Positions 1 to 12,950 of a stretch of 64,000 nt of DNA are shown here, piece by piece. This DNA comes from Mimachlamys varia (Eukaryota > Mollusca > Bivalvia > Pectinida > Pectinidae): positions 49,742,322 through 49,806,321 of the forward strand of contig OX392528.1 of assembly GCA_947623455.1 (NCBI GenBank), read 5' to 3'. Each line of letters starts with the position of its first letter. Positions within the stretch are counted from its first letter, which is position 1. Both the position numbers and the translations under genes were made by a program. The notes below the pieces were generated by a model. That model was given only the letters and a program-made list of their open reading frames with translations. It was not told where the DNA came from and searched no databases.

Positions 1-1540
1 CATAATGTACATAATTATGAATTGGCAAAACACTTGATTTATTGAAAATAACACTTATACTTTTTTTATGGCGAGCAAAAAGCTCGTGGTTTTATAATTA
101 CGTTCTCTGTGCTTCACATATCACTATACACTGAAGGTTCACATTTTTGTTTTTATGAAACTTTATCAAAACCTGTATAGTGTACATAGCAATTGACATT
201 TAGTAGAAATAACACTTATATTATTACTCTGGCATGCAAAAACCTTCATCGTGTATATTCCCGTAATTCTGTGCGGCCCTATATACATAGATCACGGCCA
301 ACATACATGTAATTTTCGCTGTTTTGTACATGAACTTGATAATTGATAATATTAAGCCTAGAGATGTAAGTGAATATGACATATTTGCATACCATTATTT
401 TTCTCCGGCTTGGTAAAGATATCGTAATAGGACTAATATAGGCTTTAAGACTGTTGTCCAATCCTTTTGATTTTGTAACATCTTGTAAATGAAATTTAGG
501 GAAATTTCCTCAAGCTCGAAGCTAGAAGACGACCTAAATCCTATGTACACTTAAAACCTGCCATACATTAATCATACCTTTAGGTTGCTATGATATGTCT
601 ACGTCATAATGCAAACTTTTATTACCTTACAATAACATCTTTTTTTTATTATTGAAACAAACTAGTACATGTCTCTGCCAATGCTCCCGTAATTAATCTT
701 CATCTTGCATTTCCATCTGGATCTCGGGTATGATTTTTTGCTTTTTTTTTTAATTTTGTGTCTAATACACTAATACCGTTTCAGTGCAAATATTGAAATA
801 AACACATTCGCTTCCCTGTAAATGGTTTCATTTGTAAAACTAAATTGTACATGTAGCTTGAAATACAACTCGCCAATCTAAACAACTTGTGTGTTATTGG
901 GTTTACTCTAAATACTTACTTAATCCTTATTCTGAAACTTTGTGCTATCGAAACTTAGTAACCCTACAACAAAAACACTTCAATAGCTGTCGAAATATAC
1001 AAACTATTGTTTGAAGTTTTAGCGTTTCAGTACTTTCAGTACTTTGATTATTAGACAAATGGACACTACTGTCGGGTCACTGACCGGAGATGTGTCACAA
1101 AGCTATGGGCAGAGACAAATAAGTAATAAATTAATTAGGAATAAAGATGCTTGTTACGAATCACTCGGGCGTGTTGTCTTCACATGTTAAGTCTAGGTAG
1201 GTATAATAACTCATTTGTATATAATTAATTTTGATGGCGACTTGTGATGGATTTTACCGGGACTGATTTGATGCAAAGCTTCAGTGTACATGAAAGTATA
1301 TGCGTAATTTTGTCTTCCCTTGGAATAAAGAGAGACATATTATATTAGTATCGGTTCTTGTTCTGGTTCTGATTTTTCTATTACAGAATTCTTGTCCGAG
1401 TCATAACTTGTAAACCGGATACTTCTTGAACCCTTAAAGATATACTGATAAAACTTGTAGAAAGCCTGCACCGCCCTTAGACGATGTGTATTGTACCAAT
1501 CCGTAAACTTCTCTCTTCTGCGTTAAGATCTGAGATAATC
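1..1540. other. AT-rich non-coding DNA, no gene seen
   Basis: No open frame in this stretch looks coding: the longest is about 60 codons and AT-rich. Apart from the weak duplication at its left edge I see T-tracts, ACATGTA-type words and no clear repeat boundary. It is probably intergenic or intronic. Confidence 0.6.
44..274. repeat. Diverged two-copy direct repeat
   Basis: Positions 44-112 and 203-274 share the word aataacacttata followed by a similarly spaced ggc-gcaaaaa block, a gtggttt/gtgtata block and a shared ending near ttctgtgc. The period is about 160 bp and the copies are clearly old. They may be two fragments of one dispersed element; no terminal repeats are visible. Confidence 0.4.
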
Positions 1541-1561
1541 CTATAGGGGGTCATGTTCCGA

Positions 1562-1912
1562 TGACCTTTTAGATTAGCCAATCAAATTACTACTGTCAGA
1601 ATCTTGACAGTGAAATGCTGAGGTGACAAAGCTTGCATAATCGCATTTGTCCGTTTAGTCATTTCATCACCAAAAAGTTCACGTGGAATAATGTGACGAA
1701 ATGACTTGCTGCAAGATGACATGTCTTTGAAAAATGTTTGAAAATTATTTGAGTGTTAAGTAAAGAGGCGACAAAGGTCATCTGAACGTGACCTCTTATG
1801 GGATGTTATCAGATCCTTGTAAAACGGAGTAAGAACAATGATCTGTATTTTAATCAGATTGGGTATTGTACTGTCATTTTGTAATTGTGACGTGACCTTC
1901 ATGAAAAGGTCA
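1562..1912. promoter_or_regulatory. Cluster of AGGTCA-type half-sites
   Basis: AGGTCA at 1775 and TGACCT at 1789 form an inverted repeat with 8-bp spacing. At 1893-1912 the order is reversed: TGACCTT and AAGGTCA form a 20-bp everted repeat that is nearly palindromic. A further TGACCT lies at about 1563. Such half-sites bind nuclear receptors. The cluster lies just left of a dispersed repeat fragment, so it may be repeat-derived. Regulatory function is inference. Confidence 0.3.
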
Positions 1913-1944
1913 GAGTTAAAAATACATTTTGTTTTAAATACTTC

Positions 1945-2012
1945 ACAAAGTTGTACGCCAAGGTGATGTCAACAGTCCTTCACTGTGTCTACTGTAAAAC
2001 CCCTTTAATTTA
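1945..2012 (+). repeat. Dispersed repeat R5, copy 1
   Basis: The block tgtacgccaaggtgat, followed by a diverged region containing tccttc and ctgt, recurs at 4700-4745. Two copies in 3 kb suggest fragments of an interspersed element. The family is not identified. Confidence 0.45.
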
Positions 2013-4080
2013 TGAATTTAGAAGAAAAATCAAACTAGTTCTGTATAATTTCAAATCGTGTACTACGAAAATGTGTATATTATGTACCGTGCCACTACTC
2101 AAATGAGATTAACTAAGGCCATAATGTAAAATGCTCAAGTTAGGGTCAGATAACATAGTAGGGTCCGTCCTGACGTGTCAGTGTTCGAGTTTTCCTCAAA
2201 CGTGGTATGCAAAATTGTGGCATTGAGGACTCTATTCATGTTTCATTTCCAAATGAATGGGACAGTTTTAAGGATTGCTGTAATGATCCGCATTGCATTT
2301 AGATCTTGATCTTGCATCTATTTATAATTTGGCAGGGGCAGTTCCTCTGATAATTCGGCCAAACAGATTCTAATGTATTCTTATTGAACTGAAATCTGTG
2401 TTATATTTCAGGAAATATTAACATTATATAGATTGTAACACCATTGCTGAACTCCTCAAGTTTCTTTCCTACAGTGCACTGAAAAAACTCTTATGCATAA
2501 ACAAGTACATTCATTCAATTACAGTTTCTGGTGGATCTCAGCGTCAAATAGCATTTATATAAACAAAAATCTTACAAAATGAGTAAAAACAACAATAGCA
2601 TTGCCAAACCTTCTTTCTGCAAAATTTTCAATCTCACAGATCACTGCTAAAAATCTCATATCCCATTTAGAAGCAATTCAATAACAGGTTGTACTGGACG
2701 TCTTGTTCAACAGTTTTGCTTGCAACGGGATTCAAACAGTAATTACATGCAAAACAAATCAATGTCTTCAATAAGTGAATACCCCAACGCATTTACAAAA
2801 ACATCCAATTTATTCTGAAACTTTTGATGTACAATCGCCCGTGATTGGGACTAGTTTTTGTCGCGTAGACAGACTCATGACGTGTAAACAGAGTCATGTG
2901 AGCGTTTTATCTTGTCCCAGCTCTGTGTAGATAGGGAGGATGAGCGTAACATATTACCGTTACCAAGGACAACTCAAATAGACGGGTATTCATGGCCGGA
3001 AACATAGCGAAGATCACAGTCATTCGGCAGCTTAGAAACACTGTAGAATTATCTTAATATCCGATTTTTGTCTGACATCGACATGTATCTGTCACATATT
3101 TCCTAAATTAGAAAAGGTAAAACAATAATTATAACAACTTCAAATCAGACATTTTATGATAAAACAACTTTTAAAAATAACTGTAAGCATTCTAAATAAA
3201 TTAAATAAATAAAACGTTAAGATGAAAAATTGAAAAGATAAATCCATATTTTCGAGTTTGGTAGCCTCGGGGTATCGTTTATTTGTCGATGTAATTTTGT
3301 CAGATAAGAATTTAGGTCGCGATATCATATTTACTCTTCAAATGAAACAGCTGAAGATGTTCAACGTTTAATTAAGACGCTTGAGTCATACATAGACATT
3401 TTAAAACAAGTCTTTTCAAGAAACACACAACTCCATCGTATACCAATAAAGCAATCTCCAGGCGAACGAGGCGGGCGTCATCCGTGAAATTGCCTTATCT
3501 TGGGGGTAAACCAAGGCGTGTTACATGCATACGTTCGTGCAGAAAGCCAATTTGACCTGCGGTATAAACATATTTATATTTTTCTCGGAGAAAAATATCT
3601 CACCTCAAAGTTTCTCGTTAACCTCATAAATAAGCAAGAAATACGTGCAGTAAAACGACCGATTATACGGTGTGTTCGTTTCTGACTCTCTCCACACAAA
3701 CTCTAATGCATTTTTACACGTTTGGTTCTTTTGGAGCACCCCGAGTTACATCACGGAGTCTATAAATATGGATCATGCATGAAGCGATTCTTAGGCTGCT
3801 GTCAAGTTTGTACATCTTCGGCAAATATACATTTCACACCTTGGGAATAGCGCATGCAAAGTTCCAAATGCCATATTATTTTGTTAGATACTGCGGACGT
3901 ATTGGGGCGCTATAATTCTGGTTATGTATGAAATGATTTACTCTTCATGAACACCGAATTGTGATTACTAGAAGCTGTTTAAACTTATGAGAGCAATATG
4001 CATCTGATCATGCTGACAGGGATGCTTCTTGTAAATTTTTAAAAGAGTCATTGAGGATTGTTTTGTGATTTATATATCAA
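2013..4080. other. Non-coding DNA, nothing assigned
   Basis: Only short chance frames are present. No repeat structure, RNA gene or convincing splice site was found here. Confidence 0.55.
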
Positions 4081-4084
4081 TTAG

Positions 4085-4470
4085 AAGGGCCCCGCAACGC
4101 AGTGGCTGATGCCTTATCGTGATCGCTCTGTTCGTGCTTGCGTGCGTCCATCCGTCCGTCCGAAACACAGACGCTTCCGCTCAGTAACTCTGTAACCATT
4201 GATGATAGGGATATGAAACTTTGTATGATTGTTAACCATTATTTGGAGATGTGTCCCATATTTCATTCAAAGTGATTCCTTAAAAATTCAAGGTCTCAAA
4301 CTTTTTCATAGGAACCCTTTATTTTGAAACATATTCGTTTACAAAAGAAAGATGAAATATATCATGAATATTATCCAATATTTAGCCAAGATGTGTCGCG
4401 TAATTTATACATTTTTGTACTCCGAAAGTCAAGGTTTCAAACTTCGTGTTTTTCAATAGACCTCTTTATT
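4085..4470 (+). repeat. Probable dispersed repeat fragment with (CCGT)n start
   Basis: A short tetranucleotide run (ccatccgtccgtccg at about 4147) is followed by gctcagtaactctgtaac and a text containing gatagggatatgaaact. I associate this layout with a common bivalve interspersed repeat, but that identification is from memory and only one copy is present here. No coding potential is evident. Confidence 0.4.
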
Positions 4471-4474
4471 GTGA

Positions 4475-4632
4475 AAGATGACGTAACACATACAGGCTAC
4501 ACCTTTTCACATTAGTAATAGATACAGTATGCCGAAAAAATGAATTAAACTGCATCATACAGCTGTTTTGTCCTTCTGGGACTCGTCAGTGATGCTAGAG
4601 GCCAAAAGGTGGGAATCCAAAATGTCTAAACT
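4475..4632 (+). repeat. Dispersed repeat R2, copy a
   Basis: One of four copies in the window. Diagnostic blocks in order are gatgacgtaacac, agatacagtatgccg, aaactgcatcatacagct, the block around ctgggactcgtcagtgatgc, and ggccaaaaggtggg. The same order is found reversed at 7241-7400 and 17044-17130, and forward at 42761-42871. The copies differ by about 15-25 percent, so this is an old family. I could not recognise an encoded protein. Confidence 0.7.
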
Positions 4633-4699
4633 AATGTAGAAGCAGCTTGACCAAAGAGTAAAGGTACATGTAAAACAATGTCCGATTGTTTCAAACATT

Positions 4700-4745
4700 C
4701 AAAGATGTACGCCAAGGTGATACCATTGGTTCCTTCCTGTTTCTA
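4700..4745 (+). repeat. Dispersed repeat R5, copy 2
   Basis: Shares tgtacgccaaggtgat with positions 1945-2012, followed by related sequence. It abuts the R2 copy, so the two may be parts of one larger element. Confidence 0.4.
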
Positions 4746-7240
4746 AGTACATGCAATAGTAACTGACAAAACCTCAAATTCGTCAGATCTATCTCAAGTT
4801 TTACATCTTAGCTCAAAGGTCTTCACATCAAAGGTCACGGTCAAATTTTCATCCTTAATGACATCATGTTTTGTTAAAACATTATCAAGCAAAGATGGTC
4901 AGAATCAGATTATTTTTATATGTACCGGCATATAGTTACAGAATCCGTTCCTTCTCGGACGGGCATGTTGAGCTCATTTTGTCGCCAATGTTAGATTTAT
5001 TCCTAAAGTGTGTCGTATAATTCCTCCGTTTCATTGAAACGCGCAAGGCTTCTTCCCCTCCTCACTACGACGGCATATTCCATTGGGAACTATAGACAGG
5101 CATACTACCAAAACCTGGATTAATCATAGCTGTTAATTGGACGTAAACACAAACAAACAAATCTAAGATTAAGCCTTGAATCTTAACATACAAAACCAAC
5201 AACTATCCATGGTACTGATTGCTCTAACAGTTATTTTCAGTACCTTTGATTGTCCAGACTAACATGCATATAGTTTCAAGTTCCATCCGGGAACTTGCGC
5301 ATGATAAAACGCCCGGACGTGCAATGGTAATTCGAGGAAGCAGTACGTTCATTTTTCTTGTGATAAATTTCAACCACAATTACACTTAGAGTTTTTCAAT
5401 GGAATTCATGCCCCAAGTGTTTCAAGCAAGATACATCTTTCATTATTTTGGGTGCGTCTTGAGTTGAAATGCACTCTAAAAGACCTCTTATCTAACCTGG
5501 TGGCGCGCCTCCTCAGGGAATCCACACGGCTGTCGTGCAGCACGTTCACACCGCCTGGGTGTAGTGCTGATGTTCTGGTGATATAGGCGACGCGGCCATG
5601 TTTGTTAGATCTCCTGGTTAGATACGCACGTGACAGTCTCTATAGTCATGTCTCAACGTATGTGTCTTATTCCCTAATATAGAAAACAATATATAACAGT
5701 ACACACGCACCAAATAAGACAGAAAAGTGCTAAACACTGGTTTATGTCTTAATGTGATCAACACTGTTCATAGTTTTAAAACACTACAGTTACATGTATG
5801 GAAGATATCAATATTTGAACTGCGTTGTTGTCTTCTCGACTCAAAACTAAAGATCAAGTTTGGCTGTTCCCTTAATGCTAATTTTTGTTTCATGTTATAT
5901 CGCGAAACAAAACAATGTGCGCACTTTATTCCATAAGCCGTAAATCCGCTTACTGCTCACAAAAATATGCTCATTCCTTAGATATACGGGTGAATGGAAT
6001 AAAAAAATCGCTTCATAAACTCCTTCATTATGATAACAGAATGAATGTTATATGTCTGAATTTCAGTTTGTTCAAACACTGAACTGATTGCAAAATATCG
6101 TAAAATGAATTGCACACATGGAAATATAATATATTCTTTACAATTCAAATGTTAAGGACATTTTTTTCTGGTTTTGCCATTGGTACGTCTGAAGTTTGCA
6201 GTGCACATAGCTCACTAATAAGCGCATTTTTATCGGGCGGAGACAGAAAAAAAAAACAAATTCTTGGTAACTCTGTGTTCTATGTTGTTACGTTACATAT
6301 ATTGAACCTTTGATGTGGTCAGTAAAATATAGGATGCATACCATGCATCAGAAACTAAGAAACCTTCAAACCAGAATTCCTAACCACCGGATCACATCGG
6401 ATATGTACATTGAAGTGTGTATACACAGAAGTTAACATTATATTGTGTTCTGTATCGTACTATAATATACAAGGAAATCGAAACTTTTCAAGTGCATAGT
6501 AACAGTTCTTGGCAAAGGTATGGGTACCTTTCTAATGGTTTGATACCAATAAAATTTATGCTCTTTGCAAAATAATTAAAAAATTGTCACTAGGGTTTGC
6601 ATCGTCATATTTTGTAAAATCATTCATCTGATGTCAAACGTGTTTCATCACGCTTATATTCAATATTTTTTATTTCATTGTTAATCGTAAGTAATACGAT
6701 AAACGATTTAAAAGCACGCTTAGCCTAGATTTAAGGGATAACAAACACGCCCCGTCTTAATTGAACTGATCAGTAATTGTAGAGTTTTAGTCCTGGTCAA
6801 GCGGGTTGTCACTTGACCCTAACATCATTGAATAGGGTTTACGGACCCACACATGGTCAGTTTTAGACGCCCGTTATCTTGGTCAAACGCCTAATCGGAT
6901 CCCGTCTGTTGACCCTTCCTTTAGGTGGTCGTTCTGTTGTTCCATACAGTAGTTGGGTATTATGTGGGATCTATTTAGATATCAAACATTTATTGTTTGT
7001 AGTCGCAGCATGGTGGCTGATTGTTTGTGTATTTCAAGTAGATCTGTTTATGAATGGCGGCGATTGCAACACATTGTAAACACGGTAACGGGAATGACCG
7101 ATAAAGAAAGTTCTATTTTGATGCTTACAAATCGTTCTTTGAAATTCTTCGTAAAATAAAAGTGGTTACTGTATAATTAACATATTCTATTATTTATTAT
7201 TAAAGGGGTTTTACGCACCTGACCCTTTTGATTCTACATT
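4746..7240. other. Non-coding DNA with one GC-rich patch
   Basis: A GC- and CpG-richer patch at about 5495-5660 has short frames open on the plus strand but no splice-site pair that I trust. The remainder is AT-rich with only short chance frames (60-69 codons). Nothing else is assigned. Confidence 0.5.
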
Positions 7241-7400
7241 AGTTTAGAAACTTTGGATTCCCTCCGTTTGGTCCCCAGCATCACTGAAGAGTCCTAGGAG
7301 GACGAAACAGCTGTATGGTGCAGTTTAATTCATTTTTTTCGGCATACTGTATCTATTACTTAATTTAAAAGGTGCAGCATAAGTGTGTTACGTCATCTTG
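7241..7400 (-). repeat. Dispersed repeat R2, copy b
   Basis: Reverse-oriented copy of the family at 4475-4632. On the plus strand it runs agtttagaaactttgg, then gcatcactgaagagtcct, cagctgtatggtgcag, ttcggcatactgtatct and gtgttacgtcatctt. It ends about 35 bp before the foldback element at 7434. Confidence 0.7.
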
Positions 7401-7433
7401 AATAAACAACAACAAAATAAGATATAGAGGATT

Positions 7434-7785
7434 TCTAACAGTGTCTTCAGTAATACCAAATATATTTCACGAGTGGGGCTAATATTTTGATATTTTTGCA
7501 CGAGTGAAAAATATCAAAATATCAGCCTCACGAGTGAAATATGTTTGGTATTACTGAAGACACTGTTAGATATTCTGTTTATTACATTTTTATATGAAAA
7601 TATTCTATGGCAGTTTCTGATTTTCCCAAACGTCGTTTGTAAGCAGCGTTCTGATTGGTCAAATCAGAAAAAGTGATATTTTTCACTAGTGAAAAATATC
7701 ATTTTTCTCACTAGTGAAAAATATCACTTTTATAGAATGAATTTTTTTCGATATTTCACTGGTAAAAATGTAATAAATCATAATC
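7434..7785. mobile_element. Foldback / short inverted-repeat element
   Basis: Two nested structures are seen. First, 7434-7498 is the near-perfect reverse complement of about 7508-7570 with a spacer near 10 bp; both arms carry tctaacagtgtcttcagtaa or its complement. Second, tttattacattttta near 7579 pairs with taaaaatgtaataaat near 7765. Between them lies a perfect 26-bp palindrome at 7675-7700 (centre cactagtg), and its right half is repeated at about 7709-7730. No transposase is present. This is a non-autonomous hairpin-rich element; target-site duplications were not resolved. Confidence 0.7.
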
Positions 7786-10700
7786 TTGACATCTTCGTTC
7801 TCTATATGATCAACAATTGAATGCTATCTATGAAACTAATCCCAAACTTATCACGGTTTGGTGTTTTGATAAAATATTTCCTAGATACGAAACATTTTAC
7901 GCAGCTTCAGAAATGGTAGGTAGGTGTATTTGAGCGAACAAGCCAAAACCGTGGCCGATTAATCGTTATGTTAACGCTGGGATGCACGACTTGTTGGAAT
8001 TGCATTTGCCTTCCATGTTGGTGCCCCACCTACTTACAAAGTTCCTGTACTGTTTTTCATATTGATGTGTTATTTTAAGCCAATCTGTTTAGATTGTTTT
8101 CTAGTAAAACTGAAGTGCAACTCCACCCACGTTTTACCTTATAATCCGGCCATACGTAGTGGTGACCTTATCGAAGGTTTTTACGACCGGTCTGTTTTTT
8201 GGATTTAACACTTGCATCCTTTAGCGTTATTCTAAGTTATTTTTTATTGTTTACTTTTCCTGTTTGAGTTATTTGTTAGATGTTAGATTCAAATAAACTG
8301 GGAGATATTCAATTATACGAACTGCATGCGTCATTATATATTTACGAGTGTCATGGAGAGAAGTGACGTCACCTAGATAATTTTTAAACTGGACTTGATA
8401 AACTTCCGTATCTCTCCATCATAGACACCGTATTATTAGCCCACTATCTTAAACTAGCACAAAACTTATAGATTCAATTGATAAAACAAGTGAGACTCAA
8501 TATAATGTCTCTCATCTCATACCTTGTTTATTGGCAATATTTTAAAATTCCTTTTCCTCTGAACCATGATTTTACTCTATTAAACATCAAATAGGTGGGG
8601 AAGCCTTTGCATTGTAAAAATATCTTAGTGTATGTCTAATGATGTATCAATGTGTACACGACCATGATTGTCACTACTGATCTTCACATACTTAGTTTTC
8701 GGTCAAGTGTTTTCCTTATGCAAAGTGAAACACTTTCTATTCAGTATACACTATCCGCGTCTAAATGACCTTTGGAGGTATGTTTGACCTTGTCCTACTC
8801 CGTTGCGTGCCTCGTGTGTCTATACTCCATTGTTGTACGCGATTAGAAAGTGAAACATGAAATTTCGACATAGGATGGCAGACGCCCCTTTGACAGGTTT
8901 TGCGTTTCGAAAGAAAGCTTCTCTTTATCCTGTTACGCTTGACAGCCTTGCAGAACCGCACCGTTCTAATAGAAAGCTCTTGCAGAACAAGGCCATTCTA
9001 ATAGAGAACCCGACCATGCCACACAGCGCCCGGACACGAGGGCTATAATTTTGTCCGATGAAGAAACATGGTCCTATATAATTGTCCAAAATGTAGGTTA
9101 CCTCGACTGTCATTGATTAGGGGGTCCGGACCAGCCGATATAGGAAATGATGTTCCAGTCAATTTATCGGGAATTTCCATTGTATTCTGTACCAAAATAG
9201 AACCACGCAAAGAAAGTAAACAAACCGTATAAGACATGCTTATATTAAGCCGAAAGAGTTAACATTTTGTAAGACATCTTGCTATGTCAGTCTTTCAGAA
9301 AATTAAGCGAGCTATATCGACGATACATGATTGCATGTACCTGTTTGAATACCAAAATGATCAAGTGACTTTTCGATAGATAAAAATAAATCAAGATTAG
9401 CGTGGTTCCTCGTTGTTTCAGTAACAGTGAAAAGCGCCAGGTTCTTTTATCTTTAGTTGCTTAGAAACGGTTCATGGTAAAAACTTCCGAATATAAAGCA
9501 GATATCACATATTCAGTACATATATAAACTAACTTTTCCATGAAGTTGTAAATTAAAATCATTAGCTTACGAGAAAACATCTCTTCTTAACGAGATATTA
9601 GGCAATTTGGAACTCTTTTTACTTTGAGGTAAAAAAGTCGATAAGGCTCTTTGGGAATGAAGTAATGTGTTACGGTACTTTTTCTTCAAACGAAGTCGCC
9701 ATGGTCTTTCGGAACTCTCTTTTCTGACATCTATTTTTTCAAACCATCCGTGTCGGTTTTGGTGTGGAGGATTTTTGTTTTTCCTTTACTTTTTACGCTC
9801 AGATAGGACAAAATGACAATAAAAATCAGTTTTATTTACTGCGCATTCATGTAAAACTCTCAGCTTCAGTAAAGCTACACACATATGTATTTTTAATTTA
9901 TTACCAAAGAACTTCATTAAGAAATGAACGACAATCATGTTCCGTCACTTTTAAATACATTATTATTAACGTTAGTGAAAATACAGTGCAGCAAAACTCA
10001 TGGAAAGACATTTTTATGGTCGATAAAATTTAAGTCGTTTTTTCTGGGTAATGAAGCTTGCTTCATCATTTTACCAGTATTTGTGCAACGTCGGCAAGAC
10101 AGCACCTAGATGCAATTGTCAACTAAGCATTGCTTGCTTACATTACTATCTACTCAAACTCTCGTTTGTTCGATATTTTACACGTAAATAACATTTTCAT
10201 TATATACTTGTTCTTAGAACAGCAATTGAGACCGTGTCAACACATATTGTGTATCTGTTTCATTTTTACAAAACTATTTTAAAAATATGAACAAGTATGG
10301 CGAGTTTTGCGTTAAGCTGGTTGGATTTTAAATAATCTAAGCATTTTGCCGATTTAACGCTTTCACGCCAGGCTTACAGAATCATTAGTACGCCCGTCTT
10401 AACTTTCATTTGACATTTGTCAGAGTTTTGGAGTCAAGCTTTCAAAATATCAACATGATTCCCTTTGAGATCATTTCAAAGTGTGAACGAAATATTTCTC
10501 GTTAGAAAATATTGGACTAGTTTTGATGACACTGTAGCTTCCTTCCGTGTTGTGGAGCTGACGTTTATGAAGTCTCAAGGTCTTGACAGAAAATTGATAT
10601 TGGTAAACCAATGATGGACGTATCACAGGGGAGACGATACATTCAACAACTCTTTGATTCAAGTACTGTACTGTTTCGGGAAGTTTTTGTAATACGCCTT

Positions 10701-12840
10701 GATAAATCGACCGCTGTTGTATAAAATGTGTGTTTTAAAGGACAGGAAACACATGAGGATCCTATAGGTTGCTTTGTTGTTTGTTTCTTGGAAATATGAT
10801 CGATTGTCAAAACTTTAAAGATGAACTGTGAATCAAATATTTGCTGTTCTGGCATTCCAAAAGGTTTGTTAATGCTGACGTGTGTCTTAAATATATTTGT
10901 AACATAGCATTTTCTGCATGGCAGCTACTCGAGGTGCAAACGAGTATAGTGGTGTATTTTGCGTGAACAAACATACCTTAGGAAAATTAATACAACGTTG
11001 ATATAACATCATTATGCAATGTCTATCCATGAACGGAAGAGTTGAAATTATTAAACTGTCATAAAAAAAGCTATCGTTTGTGATAAAGAAAATAAGCCTG
11101 GTTTGATTGAGCATATAATGCTTGCCACGAATTTTCGTGAAAAACAATAGCAATGGAAACCTTTATAGAAAAGAGCATGTGAGGGTACCCCAACAGAACT
11201 CAGAGTCTGCCTATCGTCGTACTTCTTTGTCCGTGTAGATATTAGACGTTTCGTGCCAGCTGTTTTATAAACCCCTGACGTTTTCGACAGGTGTGCGAGT
11301 AGCATACTTGTGTATGTCTGATTGCTCGTGCAGATTGAATCGCACGACGTGGCACCACCACAAAAGGTGCATTTATTTTATCCGAGATTGAAAAAGGAAA
11401 GACACCGTTGATTGCTGTAGATACCGAACCCAATACAAACTCAATTGTTGCCTACAATTTAAGACCGGGCCTGGGGATGCTCTTAATGCTGATACTGGTA
11501 TGTTACTGCTGTAGAAGCAACACCATAGAAAATCTATTGAGTGCGAAACTATAGTTAGATTATTCGCCACCTCTTGATTGCGGCATTTTGGATAACGAAG
11601 CCATAATCACCGTATCTAGCTGGGTAAACTTCCTAGGCCTCAAGCCAGGGTATTAGTTAGGCATTAAGCCATGTATAACAGTACACTATCGATCAAATTG
11701 AGAGAGGAATTGTGTGTCGGGATAGTAACAGACTGAGTTAAGATCTGGATTTCTACATCTGACGTCTGCTCATTCCATCAACGCCCGCCAATTTTGGTCT
11801 CTACAACCGTATTTGTTTTAACACTATGTATATTGGTCAAGCCCATTCTTACATGGTTAAACGTCGCAAAGCCTAGACGCCGGGGCTTACCGTACTACTT
11901 AGCTGGCCCGTCTGACATGTCATACCGAAATTAAAAGCTGCAACATGATTATTTTATGTCTGGGTATCGAACGCACAGTAAAGGTCAACTTGATCACCAT
12001 GCCCCTCCTGGTCGGCGCTAACGGTATCTTACACACTTGACCTATGTTACGTCATACAGTATAGTCATATTTCGTCACATTTATATCTACGCCAGGTTGT
12101 CAAAGCTTTGTCAGTTGGACAATTCATTCGAAATCTCGAAAGATACACATACTGCTTTTATTTGACATTCATAGGCAATATGAATCTCGCGAGGCCTAGC
12201 GATGCAATGGTAAATAGTGTTCGTTATAATCTTGTTAAAATTGGAGTTCAATGCATGTTTTCATTATTGATCATAGATTATTGACAAAAAGGAATATTTG
12301 GTTTTGTTGATCTAACGTCAAGCAAATAGTCATTATTACAAATATTGATAAACTTCTGCAAAGATTTTGATGAATTTTTTCATCAAAATATGTAAACCAA
12401 TGTCGCTTGACAGAAGAAACTTTTTTCCACGCCTGTGCGATTCAAGAATGTATCCCTCATGTATCGATCCTTATATCAATAACAGCATAATCTGTACTGT
12501 TTTCAAATTAACTCAACTTCATTTGTCTGTAGGGACGGAATGACATCACGTTTAATCCCGTCTACAATGAGATTTGTAGTTGCGACCTTGAACTCAATGG
12601 CAGCTCGCGATAAATCAAAACAGATATGGTAAGATTCGGCCGTGATAGGTTATTGGACTCGATAAAGCAGCGATTGTACAAAGACCCTTACCCCATGGAT
12701 CGATTCTGTTTACGATGGTTTGGTCATCATAGGTCAACACGCAAGACAGAATGGAATGAGAGGTCATTTGTCTATGGTCAATCTGTTTGATGAAGACTCG
12801 AGACAAAATGTGAAAATAAAGAAATAGCTGCTTTCCTAGA
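7786..12840. other. Non-coding DNA, no supported gene
   Basis: About 5 kb with only overlapping 60-90 codon frames on both strands (for example 8.76-9.24 kb and 10.5-11.57 kb). None has a recognisable domain or a convincing acceptor and donor. A palindromic CRE-like TGACGTCA lies at 8364-8371. At 8944-9008 a short word pair (ttgcagaac ... ttctaatagaga) is repeated twice. No array or terminal inverted repeat was found. Confidence 0.5.
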
Positions 12841-12842
12841 CT

Positions 12843-12950
12843 TGCTACCAGCCCCTAAGTTTCCATAGAGAATTTCTCTTCTTCATTTTACTACTAGCTT
12901 ATCTCCCCCTTGTTTCAAACTTAGAATCAGACATTCAAGCGATCAAAATT
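12843..12950 (+). repeat. Dispersed repeat R4, copy 1
   Basis: The order ctaccagcccc, a short diverged stretch, tagcttatctc, then agaatcagacattc-agcgatcaaaa is found again at 37,910-38,012. No flanking repeats are visible. Family unknown. Confidence 0.5.
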
